A stretch of DNA of 53,591 bases from Myxococcales bacterium SG8_38 (GCA_001303415.1 LJTN01000024.1:1-53591); one strand, 5' to 3'; shown: positions 1-9,032, counted from the stretch's first letter. A program made the numbers and translations. The notes: generated by a model not told the origin, from the letters alone.

Positions 1-1
1 A

Positions 2-316
2 GGAGGACGGGTCGGGATGGGCAGCACAGCGAGGGGGCGGGAGCCTAGTCGTGCGATGACTTGAGGAGTCGGGCGAGCGGGTCCCGCTCGCGAGCACGCC
101 CGTCGCGACCCGTCCTCCGGGAACTTGGTCGACGACTCGACGACGCTGCGCACGACCGATGGCGAGATGTGGACGCTGCGTTGTGGGCCCTTCATCCCCA
201 CCCCGCCTCCCCCACGCTAGCGCCTAAGCCGAGCCGTTCGACACATCCCCGTGTCGTGTTCCGTCAAGCCCCGGCCTTGGCCGCCGCGTTCCGTGGAACC
301 TCGTGTCGCGTTTTTC
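2..316 (-). repeat. Dispersed three-box repeat, copy A
   Basis: Non-coding stretch that also overlaps the 3' end of the membrane-protein gene. It has three boxes that recur next to tRNA-Leu at 37.8-38.0 kb. Read on the minus strand they are box Y (316-287, 29 of 30 bases equal to 37797-37826), box Z (217-192, 26 of 26 equal to 37901-37926) and box X (119-97, 22 of 23 equal to 37759-37781). A partial Y lies near 249-266 and a partial X in the other orientation at 2-14. Positions 2-14 and 106-118 form a perfect 13-bp inverted repeat (GGAGGACGGGTCG), and 74-90 is an inverted repeat with one central base. Box Z is very G-rich. No protein is supported in 1-216. Function is unknown. Confidence 0.7.
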
Positions 317-1293
317 GTCGTCACCAGGGCGGCCGGCGTGCGGGGCGCGTAGCCGCTGCTGAGCAACAGCAAGAGCGCCGCGCCCATCTGACGGCGTGCG
401 GGATCCTTCGAGATTGCCGCTGCTGCGGTCACGGCCCAGCCGATGCCGAGTGGCACCGCGTAGACGAGTGTGTGGCGGTCGGGCAAGAGATCGAGTCGTA
501 GGGCCCCGTACAAGACCGTCGGCCAATCCCGTCCGGCTGCTCGCTGCCAAACGACCATCGCGAGCGCGACCGATGCCGCAGCGAGCATCGACAAGGCTAG
601 CGCCGCTTTGCCACGGGTCTTTCGCCATGGGATCGAGACCGCCAGACCGAGGACCAGCGGCACCGCGAGATAGGCGAGCTCGCCCGACCACCGAAATGCG
701 TTCGAGAGGCGTTCGGTCTGCTCCCAATACGTCCTGTTTCCGATCAAGGCGATGATCATCGAAACGATCCCGCTGAAAGCGGCGACCAGCGTGAGCACCA
801 GCGCAGTCAGCGTGGCTTTCGTGGAACGCCAGTGCAGCCCAGCGAGGATTAGCAACAGCATCAAGGCATGCGCGAGTCCGGCCACGACGAGAACCAACTC
901 GGGTCGGGTCCATGCGCGTGGCAAGAAAGTCATCAGCGCGATGATCGGAATCAGTACCCATCCGAAGCCGGCGATGCCTCCACGTGCGGAAAGCGGCAGC
1001 CCGCTCTTTCGTGAAGAAAGCGCGACCAGGCAAAACGAGAGGGCGACCAGCCCACTCACGACGCTCAGATTGCGAGCAAAGCCGCCCCATTGGTCCAGTC
1101 GAATCAATGCCTGCATCGACCATGCGTCATGACCCAGCTTCACGAGCGCGCGGTTGATGATGAGATCGAACAGAGCCGCGATGCCCGACATCCACGCGAG
1201 TGGAGGCATCCAGGCCACGACCGTCGAAGGTTCGTCTTTGGTTGTGGCGATGGCAGCCGCGGAAGCAAAGGGTGAATCGATTCCCTCGGTCAA
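217..1293 (-). CDS. Polytopic membrane protein of unknown function
   Basis: About 358 residues with roughly nine hydrophobic segments separated by short charged loops, so an integral inner-membrane protein. I do not recognise the family. The listed start is a TTG giving a 28-residue hydrophilic N-terminus before the first membrane segment; an ATG at 1209 is the alternative, and neither has a clear Shine-Dalgarno sequence. The gene is divergent from bioB with about 60 bp between them. The last 35 or so codons are odd: after the final hydrophobic helix the frame runs into box Y of the dispersed repeat (287-316), and the stop lies beside box Z. The C-terminal tail is therefore repeat-derived and probably not ancestral. 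Confidence 0.6.
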   Translation of the reverse strand: MTEGIDSPFASAAAIATTKDEPSTVVAWMPPLAWMSGIAALFDLIINRALVKLGHDAWSMQALIRLDQWGGFARNLSVVSGLVALSFCLVALSSRKSGLPLSARGGIAGFGWVLIPIIALMTFLPRAWTRPELVLVVAGLAHALMLLLILAGLHWRSTKATLTALVLTLVAAFSGIVSMIIALIGNRTYWEQTERLSNAFRWSGELAYLAVPLVLGLAVSIPWRKTRGKAALALSMLAAASVALAMVVWQRAAGRDWPTVLYGALRLDLLPDRHTLVYAVPLGIGWAVTAAAAISKDPARRQMGAALLLLLSSGYAPRTPAALVTTKNATRGSTERGGQGRGLTEHDTGMCRTARLRR

Positions 1294-1354
1294 GATTCAC
1301 GGACCCTACGCGGCGAACCTAGCGCTTTCAAGGCACTCTGCTAGAAGGCTGCAG

Positions 1355-2377
1355 ATGAGCGAAGCCCGCCACGATTGGACCAAAGCAGAAGCGCGCGCGC
1401 TGCACGATCTTCCGTTGACCGAGCTCCTGTTTCGGGCGCAGGAGGTTCATCGCCGCACCCAACCCCGCAACGCGGTGCAGCTTTGCTCGCTTTTGTCGAT
1501 CAAAACGGGGGCATGTCCCGAAGACTGCTCGTACTGCCCCCAGAGCTCGAAATACGACACCGGCGTCGAGGCCGAGCGTCTGATGGACGTGAAGGACGTC
1601 CTCGACAAGGCGAGACAGGCCAAGGAAGCTGGCGCCAGCCGGTTCTGTATGGGAGCTGCGTGGCGCAGCCCCAAGAAGGGCAGCCGTCAGTTTCAGCAAG
1701 TGCTCGAGATGGTTCGCGGCGTTCGAGCGCTCGGGCTCGAGGCGTGTGCGACGCTCGGGATGCTGGACGACGAGCAAACACAACAGCTCAAAGATGCGGG
1801 GTTGACCGCCTACAACCACAATCTCGATACGTCCGAAGACTATTACGGCGCGATCATCACCACCCGGAGCTATCAGGACCGGCTTCAGACGATCGCGCGG
1901 GTTGCAGCGGCTGGCATTTCGGTGTGTGCGGGAGGCATCATCGGCATGGGGGAGAGCGTCGACGATCGCGTGGCAATGCTGGTCACGCTCGCCAATCTTT
2001 CGCCGCATCCCGAGAGCGTCCCGGTCAATGCGTTGGTCGCGGTGCCCGGCACGCCGCTTGCCAACCAAGAGCCCGTCGATTCGCTCGAGCTCGTTCGAAT
2101 GTGCGCCACCGCCCGCATCATGATGCCGCGCGCGCGCGTACGTCTCTCGGCCGGTCGCGCATCGCTCAGCCGCGAGGCCCAGCTTTTGTGCTTCATGGCA
2201 GGGGCAAACAGCATCTTCTTTGGCGACAAGCTTCTGACCACCGGCAATCCCGACCACGACTCCGATCTCGCGCTTCTGCAAGCGGTCGGTCTCAGCCCCC
2301 TCGACCCGGACGAAGCGGGGTCGAGCGCCTCTGTCCGTCCGAACGACGGCGACCAGGCCTGGGACGCAGCGGAGTAA
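1355..2377 (+). CDS. bioB: Biotin synthase
   Basis: Radical-SAM enzyme that inserts sulfur into dethiobiotin, the last step of biotin synthesis, in the cytoplasm. The 340-residue length is typical. The SAM-binding 4Fe-4S cysteines are C54, C58 and C61 in [12 protein letters not shown]. The second, sacrificial 2Fe-2S cluster is matched by C98, C131, C191 and R263 (VRLSAGRAS), so all expected ligands are present. The ATG at 1355 is chosen because alignment to the family begins there, although the frame stays open upstream into the divergent membrane-protein gene. No other bio gene is adjacent; the alpha-oxoamine synthase at 7265 is related to BioF but looks more like a serine palmitoyltransferase. 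No BirA-type operator was recognised. Confidence 0.96.
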   Translation: MSEARHDWTKAEARALHDLPLTELLFRAQEVHRRTQPRNAVQLCSLLSIKTGACPEDCSYCPQSSKYDTGVEAERLMDVKDVLDKARQAKEAGASRFCMGAAWRSPKKGSRQFQQVLEMVRGVRALGLEACATLGMLDDEQTQQLKDAGLTAYNHNLDTSEDYYGAIITTRSYQDRLQTIARVAAAGISVCAGGIIGMGESVDDRVAMLVTLANLSPHPESVPVNALVAVPGTPLANQEPVDSLELVRMCATARIMMPRARVRLSAGRASLSREAQLLCFMAGANSIFFGDKLLTTGNPDHDSDLALLQAVGLSPLDPDEAGSSASVRPNDGDQAWDAAE

Positions 2378-2433
2378 GGCGTAGGGTGTATCCCCGGAAT
2401 CATTGCGTTTTTGGGGCAGGGAATCTATTGAAT

Positions 2434-2462
2434 TTGATTTGCAACTTCCATGCGCTATAAAT
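2434..2462 (+). promoter_or_regulatory. Possible promoter of bfd-bfr
   Basis: An AT-rich patch in an otherwise GC-rich background precedes bfd. TTGATT (2434-2439) and TATAAA (2456-2461) are separated by 16 bases, a reasonable sigma-70-type arrangement. The predicted start would fall almost on the bfd ATG at 2469, implying a very short or absent leader. No convincing Fur box was seen, although iron control would be expected for these genes. Confidence 0.3.
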
Positions 2463-2468
2463 CAGGAA

Positions 2469-2669
2469 ATGCTCGTGTGTCACTGCCATGCGGTCAACGA
2501 CGCCACCATTCGCCAGTGCCTGAGCGCGGGTGCTCGAAGCTCGAATGAGATCCGGGAAGCCTGTGGAGCAGGTGGCGGCTGCGGCGGCTGTCGGCCGGCG
2601 ATCGATCGCCTTCTCGAGATACACCACGACCCGCAAGGCTCGATCGCAGCGCGCGCAGCTCGAGGCTGA
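2469..2669 (+). CDS. bfd: Bacterioferritin-associated ferredoxin
   Basis: A 66-residue protein of the BFD-like 2Fe-2S family. In known systems Bfd passes electrons to bacterioferritin to release stored iron. The four cluster cysteines C4, C6, C38 and C41 (MLVCHCHAV, then CGGC) are at the spacing known for E. coli Bfd. The ATG at 2469 is chosen because the cluster motif sits directly after it and AGGA lies just upstream; upstream in-frame codons have no family match. bfr starts 87 bp downstream, so the pair is probably one iron-storage and release unit. The tail after residue 50 is basic and alanine-rich and does not match known structure. Confidence 0.9.
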   Translation: MLVCHCHAVNDATIRQCLSAGARSSNEIREACGAGGGCGGCRPAIDRLLEIHHDPQGSIAARAARG

Positions 2670-2756
2670 GGCAACAACTGAAATCGCCTTTCAAGTTCAG
2701 GCGCGCAGCATTGCCACCCAAGTTGGCGGTCTCTATGCTCGCACGAAGGAAACTCC

Positions 2757-3233
2757 ATGAAGGGCAACGAAGAAGTCATCGCCGTGCTGAACGAGGTCCT
2801 CACCTCGGAGCTCACCGCCATCAATCAGTACTTCATTCATTCGAAGATGTGTGAGGATTGGGGCTTTCACAAGCTCGCCCTGAAGAAGAGACAAGAGTCC
2901 ATCGAGGAGATGAAGCACGCCGACGAGGTGATCGAGCGCATCTTGTTCCTCGAAGGCGTGCCCAACATGCAGCGCTATTTCCCGGTCAAGGTCGGAGAGG
3001 ATCCGATCGAGCAGCACCGGCTCGACCTCGAGTTGGAGTACGATGCCGTCAAGCGGCTGAACGACGGCATTGCCTTGTGCCGGGGCAAAGGCGACAACGG
3101 CACCCGCGAGCTTCTCGAAACGATCCTCCAGGACGAGGAAGAGGGAATCGACTGGCTCGAGGCCCAGCTCCACGTGATCGAGGTAATCGGCAAGGAGCGC
3201 TACCTTTCCGAGCAGCTCGGCGGCGGCAACTGA
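2757..3233 (+). CDS. bfr: Bacterioferritin with altered ferroxidase site
   Basis: Heme-containing 24-mer ferritin that oxidises Fe(II) and stores it as mineral. At 158 residues it aligns without gaps to E. coli Bfr. Conserved positions are E18, E51, H54, E94 and E127 of the di-iron site and M52, the axial heme ligand. The site normally filled by H130 reads Gly here: the local sequence is DEEEGIDW, against DEEGHIDW in E. coli. The codons are unambiguous in this read (gaggaagagggaatcgac). Losing this ligand should alter iron binding at one of the two sites. It follows bfd, and an AAGGAAA Shine-Dalgarno precedes the ATG. The family call is certain; enzymatic competence is not. Confidence 0.94.
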   Translation: MKGNEEVIAVLNEVLTSELTAINQYFIHSKMCEDWGFHKLALKKRQESIEEMKHADEVIERILFLEGVPNMQRYFPVKVGEDPIEQHRLDLELEYDAVKRLNDGIALCRGKGDNGTRELLETILQDEEEGIDWLEAQLHVIEVIGKERYLSEQLGGGN

Positions 3234-3287
3234 CCAAGCGGTGTCGGGGCTTCGTCAAACCATCGGTTGGCTGCTAGAAGCCTCTCG

Positions 3288-4937
3288 ATGAATGCACACC
3301 CGCTCGCGGGGCAACCCCCTCCGCCAGAGGCTCTGGTCGACCTCGGTAAGCTCATCGACGCGTACTACGATGGCAAGCCCGATCCGAGCCAGCCTTCTCA
3401 TCGGGTGAGCTTCGGCACCTCGGGTCACCGGGGTTCGGCACTGCGCCTGAGCTTCAACGAGGCGCATATTCTCGCCACTACCCAGGCCATCTGCGACTAC
3501 CGACAGGCCGAGGGCATCGACGGGCCTCTCTATCTCGGTAGCGATACCCATGCGCTATCGACGCCCGCTGCGAAGACGGCGCTCGAAGTTCTGGCTGCGA
3601 ACCGCATCACAACTTGCATTGCGGCCGAGGGGCACTTCACGCCCACGCCTGCAATCTCCTTTGCCATTCTCGAGCACAACCGAAATAGCGAACGCGAGGC
3701 AGACGGAATCGTCGTCACCCCATCGCACAATCCACCCGAGGACGGAGGCTTCAAATACAATCCCCCTCATGGAGGTCCTGCGGATACCGCAGTGACATCT
3801 TGGATCGAGCAACGCGCCAATCAGCTTTTGGCAGCGGGCCTCAAGGATGTCGTGCGCCTCGACTACGATGCAGCTCTGCGCGCCGAGACGACGCACATGT
3901 ACGATTTCATCACTCCCTACGTCGATGCCCTCGAGTCCGTCATCGACATGAAGACGATATCGGGTGCAGGCTTGCGCATCGGCGTCGATCCGATGGGCGG
4001 GGCGGGCATCGAGTACTGGCCACGGATCGCCGAGCGTCATGGGCTTCATCTGGAAATCGTGAACGAAACGATCGATCCGACCTTTTCGTTCATGACGCTC
4101 GATCGCGACGGGAAAATTCGCATGGATTGTTCTTCCCCCTACGCCATGGCGGGGTTGGTCAACCTGCGGAACCAGTATGACATTGCATTTGGGAACGACA
4201 CCGATTTCGATCGTCACGGCATCGTCACACCGAGCTGGGGACTGCTGAATCCCAATCACTATCTGAGCGTGGCGATCAGCTACTTGTTCACGGAGCGTGA
4301 TTGGCCCGAGCGTGCGGCCGTCGGCAAGACACTCGTCAGCAGCGCGATGATCGATCGGGTCGCTCGTGATCTGCACCGCCGTCTCGCCGAAGTGCCAGTC
4401 GGCTTCAAATGGTTCGTCGACGGGCTGATCGATGGGTCGTATGGGTTCGGCGGTGAGGAAAGCGCGGGCGCTTCGTTCCTTCGAAAGGATGGAACGGTCT
4501 GGACGACCGACAAAGACGGAATTCTTCTCAATCTGCTTGCCGCAGAGATCACGGCGACCACGGGCAGAGATCCGGGGGAATGCTACCGCAGCCTGACCGC
4601 GCAGTTCGGGGATCCCGTTTACGAACGCATCGACGCGCCTGCGACGCCGGAGCAAAAGGCCGCCCTCAAGGCGATGAGCGAGTCGGACATCGATGCCTCC
4701 GAGCTGGCGGGGGAGCCGATCAAACAGGTGCTCACGAAGGCTCCGGAAAACGACGAGCCCATCGGCGGGCTCAAGGTCACGACGGACAACGGCTGGTTCG
4801 CCGCGCGACCCTCCGGCACCGAGGACGTGTACAAGATCTACGGGGAAAGCTTCAAGGGGCGAGAGCATCTCGCCCGCGTTCAGCAGGAAGCGAAGGACCT
4901 CATCGCACGGGTTTTTGCGAAGACCGCGAAGGCTTGA
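3288..4937 (+). CDS. pgm: Phosphoglucomutase (alpha-D-glucose specific)
   Basis: Interconverts glucose 1-phosphate and glucose 6-phosphate, linking glycolysis to glycogen and cell-envelope sugar synthesis. The 549 residues match the E. coli Pgm type (about 546). The phosphorylated serine is S146 in VTPSHNPP, the Mg-binding aspartates are D304, D306 and D308 (NDTDFDRHG), the sugar-binding loop is GEESAG, and the C-terminal phosphate loop is [12 protein letters not shown]. The ATG at 3288 is chosen because it starts the family alignment; an in-frame ATG seven codons upstream has no better ribosome site. It is followed 32 bp later by an SDR gene, so cotranscription is possible. Confidence 0.96.
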   Translation: MNAHPLAGQPPPPEALVDLGKLIDAYYDGKPDPSQPSHRVSFGTSGHRGSALRLSFNEAHILATTQAICDYRQAEGIDGPLYLGSDTHALSTPAAKTALEVLAANRITTCIAAEGHFTPTPAISFAILEHNRNSEREADGIVVTPSHNPPEDGGFKYNPPHGGPADTAVTSWIEQRANQLLAAGLKDVVRLDYDAALRAETTHMYDFITPYVDALESVIDMKTISGAGLRIGVDPMGGAGIEYWPRIAERHGLHLEIVNETIDPTFSFMTLDRDGKIRMDCSSPYAMAGLVNLRNQYDIAFGNDTDFDRHGIVTPSWGLLNPNHYLSVAISYLFTERDWPERAAVGKTLVSSAMIDRVARDLHRRLAEVPVGFKWFVDGLIDGSYGFGGEESAGASFLRKDGTVWTTDKDGILLNLLAAEITATTGRDPGECYRSLTAQFGDPVYERIDAPATPEQKAALKAMSESDIDASELAGEPIKQVLTKAPENDEPIGGLKVTTDNGWFAARPSGTEDVYKIYGESFKGREHLARVQQEAKDLIARVFAKTAKA

Positions 4938-4969
4938 GACACCGCCCCAATCGTGATTCACTCCGCCCC

Positions 4970-5950
4970 GTGCGGGCCCTAGTCACAGGTGGAGGCGGTC
5001 GCCTCGGCAACGTCCTCGTTCGCAGGTTGCTCGAAAAGAGCCAGCATGTTCGAGTGCTCCAGCCCGGTGAAAGGCCTGAATCGCTCGAAGGTCTCGACAT
5101 CGATTTCGTGTCGGGATCCGTGCTCGACCAGAGCGACGTAGCCCGCGCCGTCGACGGAATGGACGTGGTGTATCACCTCGCCGCAAAGATCGACCTCCGG
5201 CCGAAGAAAGACCCGTCGATGTATCCCACCAACGTCGAAGGGACGCGCAACGTCGTCGAAGCTTGTCTTTCCCGGGGGCTTCGTCTGGTCCATACGAGCT
5301 CTCACCATGCCGTAGAGCGCGCGCCCCTCGATGAGCCGCTCACAGAAGAGCGACCGCTCGCACTGAACGAGAAATGCGCCTATCACCGCTCGAAAGCGAT
5401 CGGTGAAACCATCGTGCTCGCGGGTTGCGAGCGCGGGCTCGACGCGGTTATCGTGAACCCGGGCTCGATGATCGGGCCGTATGATTTCGAGCCTTCTTTG
5501 ATCGGCGCTGCGCTGATCGACATGTACTTCGGCCGCGTTCCGGTGTTGCTCGATCTGTTGAGCGACTACGTCGACGTGAGGGACGTGGCCGAGGGCATGA
5601 TTGCGGCGGCGGAAAAAGGGCGCCGAGGCGAGCGCTATTTTCTCACGGGCGACGTCGTGCCCATCTTGGAGATGGTGTCCATGTACGGAGAGCTCACCGG
5701 GGCGCGGGTACCTACCCGCGCTCTTCCTCTGTGGTTCGGCTGGGTCTTGCTCCCCTTCGCTCTCGCCGGCGCCGCCGTTACCAAGAAAGACCCCTTCATC
5801 ACCGCCGACATGCTCCGGGCCAGCGTCTCCAATGCGGTCGTTTCTCGCGACAAAGCAACCCGGGAGCTCGGGTATTCGGTCCGGCCCTTGCGGGAGTCGC
5901 TTTCCGACGCCGTGCAGTGGTACCGAGAGCGCGGCTGGCTGAACGCATGA
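4970..5950 (+). CDS. NAD(P)-dependent epimerase/dehydratase-family (extended SDR) oxidoreductase
   Basis: A 326-residue extended short-chain dehydrogenase, closest in feel to dihydroflavonol-4-reductase or 3-beta-hydroxysteroid-dehydrogenase-like proteins. The Rossmann nucleotide motif is VTGGGGRLG (residues 5-13) and the catalytic pair is Y138 and K142 (YHRSK). It starts with GTG at 4970; longer in-frame upstream codons overlap the end of pgm and lack family similarity. The substrate cannot be read from sequence. Bacterial ceramide reductases belong to this broad family, and an oxoamine synthase with an acyl carrier protein lies 2 kb downstream, so a sphingolipid role is possible but speculative. 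Confidence 0.82.
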   Translation: MRALVTGGGGRLGNVLVRRLLEKSQHVRVLQPGERPESLEGLDIDFVSGSVLDQSDVARAVDGMDVVYHLAAKIDLRPKKDPSMYPTNVEGTRNVVEACLSRGLRLVHTSSHHAVERAPLDEPLTEERPLALNEKCAYHRSKAIGETIVLAGCERGLDAVIVNPGSMIGPYDFEPSLIGAALIDMYFGRVPVLLDLLSDYVDVRDVAEGMIAAAEKGRRGERYFLTGDVVPILEMVSMYGELTGARVPTRALPLWFGWVLLPFALAGAAVTKKDPFITADMLRASVSNAVVSRDKATRELGYSVRPLRESLSDAVQWYRERGWLNA

Positions 5951-6000
5951 CCTTGCGTTTTACTGGTTGACGGCCTGCTCGTGCTACACATAGAGCATCC

Positions 6001-6894
6001 ATGCACGGAAAAGGACCGAAGCGTCATCAGGATCTCGAGAACGTGATCGACGTCATCACTGCTTCGTACGATGGCGAGGACGAGATCAACAATCTCGACA
6101 GCGCGGCACTCCCGAACAAGCGCGCCGTCATCGCGGCCTTCAACCACATCATGCCCGTGCTCTACATGGGCTTCTACAGCACACGCTCTCTCAACCGTAC
6201 GAATCTTCGTTACGCCCTGAGCGAGCACTTGTATCCCGCGCAGGACATCCTGGTCGAGCAGATCGATCGCGCGGTCAGATATCAGGAGCGCATGGGCCGC
6301 CTCCGCCACATCAAACCGGATGGATGGAGCGAGGAAGTGGTTCTGCGTCTTTTCGAAAAGCTTCCAGAGCTCCGGAGGATCCTCAATGCTGACGTGCGTG
6401 CAGCCTACGACGGTGATCCAGCCGCCTCCAGCATCGAGGAGGTCGTGTTCAGCTATCCGAGCATACAAGCGATCTCAGCATATCGGGTGGCCCACGAGCT
6501 GTATCTCGAAGACGTCCCCATGATCCCACGAATCATCACCGAGAACGCACACAGCCAAACCGGAATCGACATCAATCCGGGTGCGGAGATCGGCGAAAGC
6601 TTTTTCATCGATCACGGCACCGGTGTCGTGATTGGTGCAACGGCGATCATCGGGCGAAACGTCAAGCTCTATCAGGGGGTGACTCTCGGAGCCCTGAGCG
6701 TGTCGCGCGACGAGGTTGGCGGCCGTCGCGGCAAGAAGCGGCATCCCACCATCGAAGACGATGTGACGATCTACGCAGGTGCCTCGATACACGGAGGCGA
6801 GACGATCATCGGAAAGGGCTCCGTCATCGGCGGCAACGTCTGGCTCACGAAATCGGTGCCGCCCGGCTCGAAGATTTTCGGCCGCCCGAAGTAG
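6001..6894 (+). CDS. cysE: Serine O-acetyltransferase
   Basis: Transfers acetyl from acetyl-CoA to serine, giving O-acetylserine for cysteine synthesis. Residues about 190-297 form the left-handed beta-helix of hexapeptide repeats ending in [20 protein letters not shown], and D204-H205 ([12 protein letters not shown]) fits the catalytic pair of CysE. The N-terminal 180 residues are helical. The protein is longer than E. coli CysE (273) and resembles the larger version seen in many anaerobes and deltaproteobacteria. The ATG at 6001 follows a short intergenic region with TTGACG at 5967-5972 but no convincing -10 element. The gene converges with the acyl carrier protein gene, 11 bp apart. Confidence 0.9.
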   Translation: MHGKGPKRHQDLENVIDVITASYDGEDEINNLDSAALPNKRAVIAAFNHIMPVLYMGFYSTRSLNRTNLRYALSEHLYPAQDILVEQIDRAVRYQERMGRLRHIKPDGWSEEVVLRLFEKLPELRRILNADVRAAYDGDPAASSIEEVVFSYPSIQAISAYRVAHELYLEDVPMIPRIITENAHSQTGIDINPGAEIGESFFIDHGTGVVIGATAIIGRNVKLYQGVTLGALSVSRDEVGGRRGKKRHPTIEDDVTIYAGASIHGGETIIGKGSVIGGNVWLTKSVPPGSKIFGRPK

Positions 6895-6905
6895 CGCCAC
6901 CGAAA

Positions 6906-7145
6906 TCAGCCAGCCTGACCCAGCTTTTCCCTGACCTTTTCGTAGACCGCGTTGAGATGGGTGAGCTCGGGAAGCTCGTCCTCGGAGATCGTGATGTCGT
7001 AGGCTTTCTCTACGTCGGCCACGATCTCGATTGCCATCATGCTGTCAATTCCAAGGTCTGCGAAGGGGGTCTGTTCGGGGATGTCCTCGACTTCCGTCAC
7101 CTCGATGATGATTCCCCTCAGCTCCTCTTTCAGCTTATCCGACAT
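6906..7145 (-). CDS. Acyl carrier protein
   Basis: A 79-residue acidic four-helix carrier protein. S35 in GIDSMMAIE is the phosphopantetheine attachment site. It is divergent from the alpha-oxoamine synthase gene, with 119 bp between the two starts containing a strong inverted repeat. It is not beside fab genes, so it is probably a dedicated carrier rather than the housekeeping AcpP. In known bacterial sphingolipid loci, such as that of Caulobacter, serine palmitoyltransferase has its own acyl carrier protein, so the two genes here may supply and use the same acyl thioester. The pairing is inference. Confidence 0.93.
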   Translation of the reverse strand: MSDKLKEELRGIIIEVTEVEDIPEQTPFADLGIDSMMAIEIVADVEKAYDITISEDELPELTHLNAVYEKVREKLGQAG

Positions 7146-7184
7146 TGCCGCCCGTATATGCTTGGCTTCCCGATCAGCGTCAAG

Positions 7185-7219
7185 CCTTTGAAAACTGGCC
7201 GCTCGGCCTGTTTCAAAGG
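7185..7219. promoter_or_regulatory. Inverted repeat between divergent acp and oxoamine synthase genes
   Basis: Perfect 9-bp arms CCTTTGAAA (7185-7193) and TTTCAAAGG (7211-7219) flank a 17-base core. The core itself can pair through GGCC-gctc-GGCC, so the 35 bases could form one long hairpin in RNA or a two-fold operator in DNA. It lies 40 bp from the acp start and 46 bp from the synthase start. A short direct repeat (cgttacgttacg) follows near 7241. The shared position suggests co-regulation of both genes. Confidence 0.5.
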
Positions 7220-7264
7220 TGGAATGTGCTGGAATTTACGTTACGTTACGGCCCTCGAGAGCAT

Positions 7265-8470
7265 ATGAGCTGGATTACCGACAAGGCCCACGCAGAGCTT
7301 CAACGGGTGCGCGATGCACAAGAGAAGCAGATCTATCCCTACTTCCGACCGTTCGAGTCCGGTGGGTTGCACACGACGATCCACGGCAAGCCGATCGTCA
7401 ACTTCAGCTCCAACGATTACCTCGGGCTCACGAACCACCCGAAGGTCAAGGAGGCTGCCAAAGAAGCCGTCGATCAGTTTTCGTGCGGGCTGGGCTCGTC
7501 GCGCGTGCAGGCGACGGCGACGAAGCACGTCGAGCTCGAGGAGCGATTGGCCGCCTGGTATGGCTTCGACAAAGCGTTGATTTTCACCACGGGCTACCAA
7601 GCGATGGTTGGAACCATCATGGCGCTTGCCGACAAGGACACGACGCTGGTGCTCGACAACTTGAGCCATGCCTGCATTCTGGATGGCACGTTCTTGGCGG
7701 CAGGCACGCCCATGCGGGCGCCCGAGGTCCGCTTCTTCAACCACAACAGCGCCAAGGCCCTCGATCGGGTTCTACGCAAGCGCGAACGAAAGAACGCCCT
7801 CGTGCTGGTCGAAGGCATCTACTCGCTCGATGGGGACGAGGGCCACGTGGAAGAGCTCGTCGAAGTATGCGCACGGCACGAAAACGTAGCCCTGGTCTGC
7901 GACGACGCGCACGGCACAGGCACCCTCGGGGCCGGTGGACGCGGCATCATCGAAAAGTACGGGCTTGAGGGGAAGATCCCAGTCGTAGTCAGTACCTTCT
8001 CGAAGACGTTTGGCGGGATCGGAGGCATTCTTCTGGGCGATGCGGACGTGGTCGACTTCATCAAGCACAACGCCCGGTCCTTCCTGTTCAGCGCATCGCT
8101 ACCCGTGCCCATCGTTGCGGCGGCGAGCACCATCCTGGACATGCTCGAGGCGGACGGCCCCGCGTTGGTCGCGGAGCTGCACGAAAAAGCAGCCTACATG
8201 CGCAAGGGTCTCACCGAGATCGGCTTCGATCTGGGTCATAGCAACACGCACATCATGCCGATCATGATTCGCGACGAAACCAAGGCGATGTTTACACACG
8301 TGGCTCTGCTCGAGAACGGCGTGCTGATGGTGCCGATCATGTATCCGGCCGTCAAAGAGGGCCAAGAACGGCTCCGGTTGAACGTCACCCGGGGCCATAC
8401 GTACGAGGACATGGACCAAGCCCTCGAGCTGCTCCGTAAGTTCGCCGATTCGTTTTCGTTGGTCGCCTAG
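7265..8470 (+). CDS. Alpha-oxoamine synthase, candidate serine palmitoyltransferase
   Basis: PLP-dependent enzyme of the BioF / Kbl / HemA / Spt family, which condenses an acyl thioester with an amino acid. In the 401 residues the PLP lysine is K247 in STFSKTFGGIGG, the cofactor-ring Asp/His pair is D213 and H216 (DDAHGTG), and H135 stacks on the ring (SHAC). TFSK with a following Gly-rich stretch resembles serine palmitoyltransferase more than BioF (TLGKAFG) or 5-aminolevulinate synthase (TLAKAFG). The divergent dedicated acyl carrier protein supports an acyl-ACP-using sphingoid-base enzyme. BioF or 2-amino-3-ketobutyrate ligase remain possible, since bioB is 5 kb away. The ATG at 7265 begins the family alignment. 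Confidence 0.85.
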   Translation: MSWITDKAHAELQRVRDAQEKQIYPYFRPFESGGLHTTIHGKPIVNFSSNDYLGLTNHPKVKEAAKEAVDQFSCGLGSSRVQATATKHVELEERLAAWYGFDKALIFTTGYQAMVGTIMALADKDTTLVLDNLSHACILDGTFLAAGTPMRAPEVRFFNHNSAKALDRVLRKRERKNALVLVEGIYSLDGDEGHVEELVEVCARHENVALVCDDAHGTGTLGAGGRGIIEKYGLEGKIPVVVSTFSKTFGGIGGILLGDADVVDFIKHNARSFLFSASLPVPIVAAASTILDMLEADGPALVAELHEKAAYMRKGLTEIGFDLGHSNTHIMPIMIRDETKAMFTHVALLENGVLMVPIMYPAVKEGQERLRLNVTRGHTYEDMDQALELLRKFADSFSLVA

Positions 8471-8495
8471 ACTCGCACGCCCGCGTATACCGCGC

Positions 8496-8960
8496 CTAGG
8501 GCTTCGGGAAGTAGAGGCTCACCGTTTCTGCGATGCAGCCGGGACGGTCCTCGCCTTCGATCTCGACCGTGACTCGCACGACCGACATGATGCCGCCCTT
8601 GGTCTCCTCGACCGATACCACTTCCGCTCCTCCACGAATTCGCGCTCCTGACCTCACTGGCGCAGGAAATCGGACTTTGTTGGTTCCGTAGTTGACCGCG
8701 AACTCGAAGCCGCGGACCTCCATGATTTGCGTGATGAAGTGACTGACCAGCGAGAGCGTCAGATATCCATGCGCAATGGTCGCACCGAACGGGCCGCTCT
8801 TGGCGGCCTCGACGTCGACGTGAATCCACTGATGGTCTTCGGTCGCATCGGCGAACTCGTCGATCCGATCTTGCGTCATGGTGAGCCACCGGCTGTAGCC
8901 GAGATGCTTTCCGACGGCGCCTTGGAGATCGCGGGGAGATTCGAAAACTACTGCTGCCAT
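8496..8960 (-). CDS. MaoC-like hot-dog hydratase
   Basis: A 154-residue single hot-dog protein of the MaoC / R-specific enoyl-CoA hydratase family. The hydratase motif is FADATEDHQWIHVD, with D42 and H47 as the likely catalytic pair, followed by the conserved AHGYLTLSL helix. Such enzymes hydrate trans-2-enoyl-CoA or -ACP, or act as NodN-like accessory proteins. The ATG at 8960 is preferred, because a longer form from 9011 adds only a low-complexity hydrophobic tail. It converges with the oxoamine synthase gene. A lipid-metabolism role fits the context, but the substrate is unknown. Confidence 0.88.
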   Translation of the reverse strand: MAAVVFESPRDLQGAVGKHLGYSRWLTMTQDRIDEFADATEDHQWIHVDVEAAKSGPFGATIAHGYLTLSLVSHFITQIMEVRGFEFAVNYGTNKVRFPAPVRSGARIRGGAEVVSVEETKGGIMSVVRVTVEIEGEDRPGCIAETVSLYFPKP

Positions 8961-9032
8961 GAGCGCGAGGATACCCGTTCTCAGCGTCAGCGCCAGCGCA
9001 AGCGTCGGCATTGCGCTACCACGACAACCACC

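Noticed and set aside
3555..4961. 468-codon minus-strand frame opposite pgm
   Set aside because: Shadow of pgm, whose catalytic motifs are intact.
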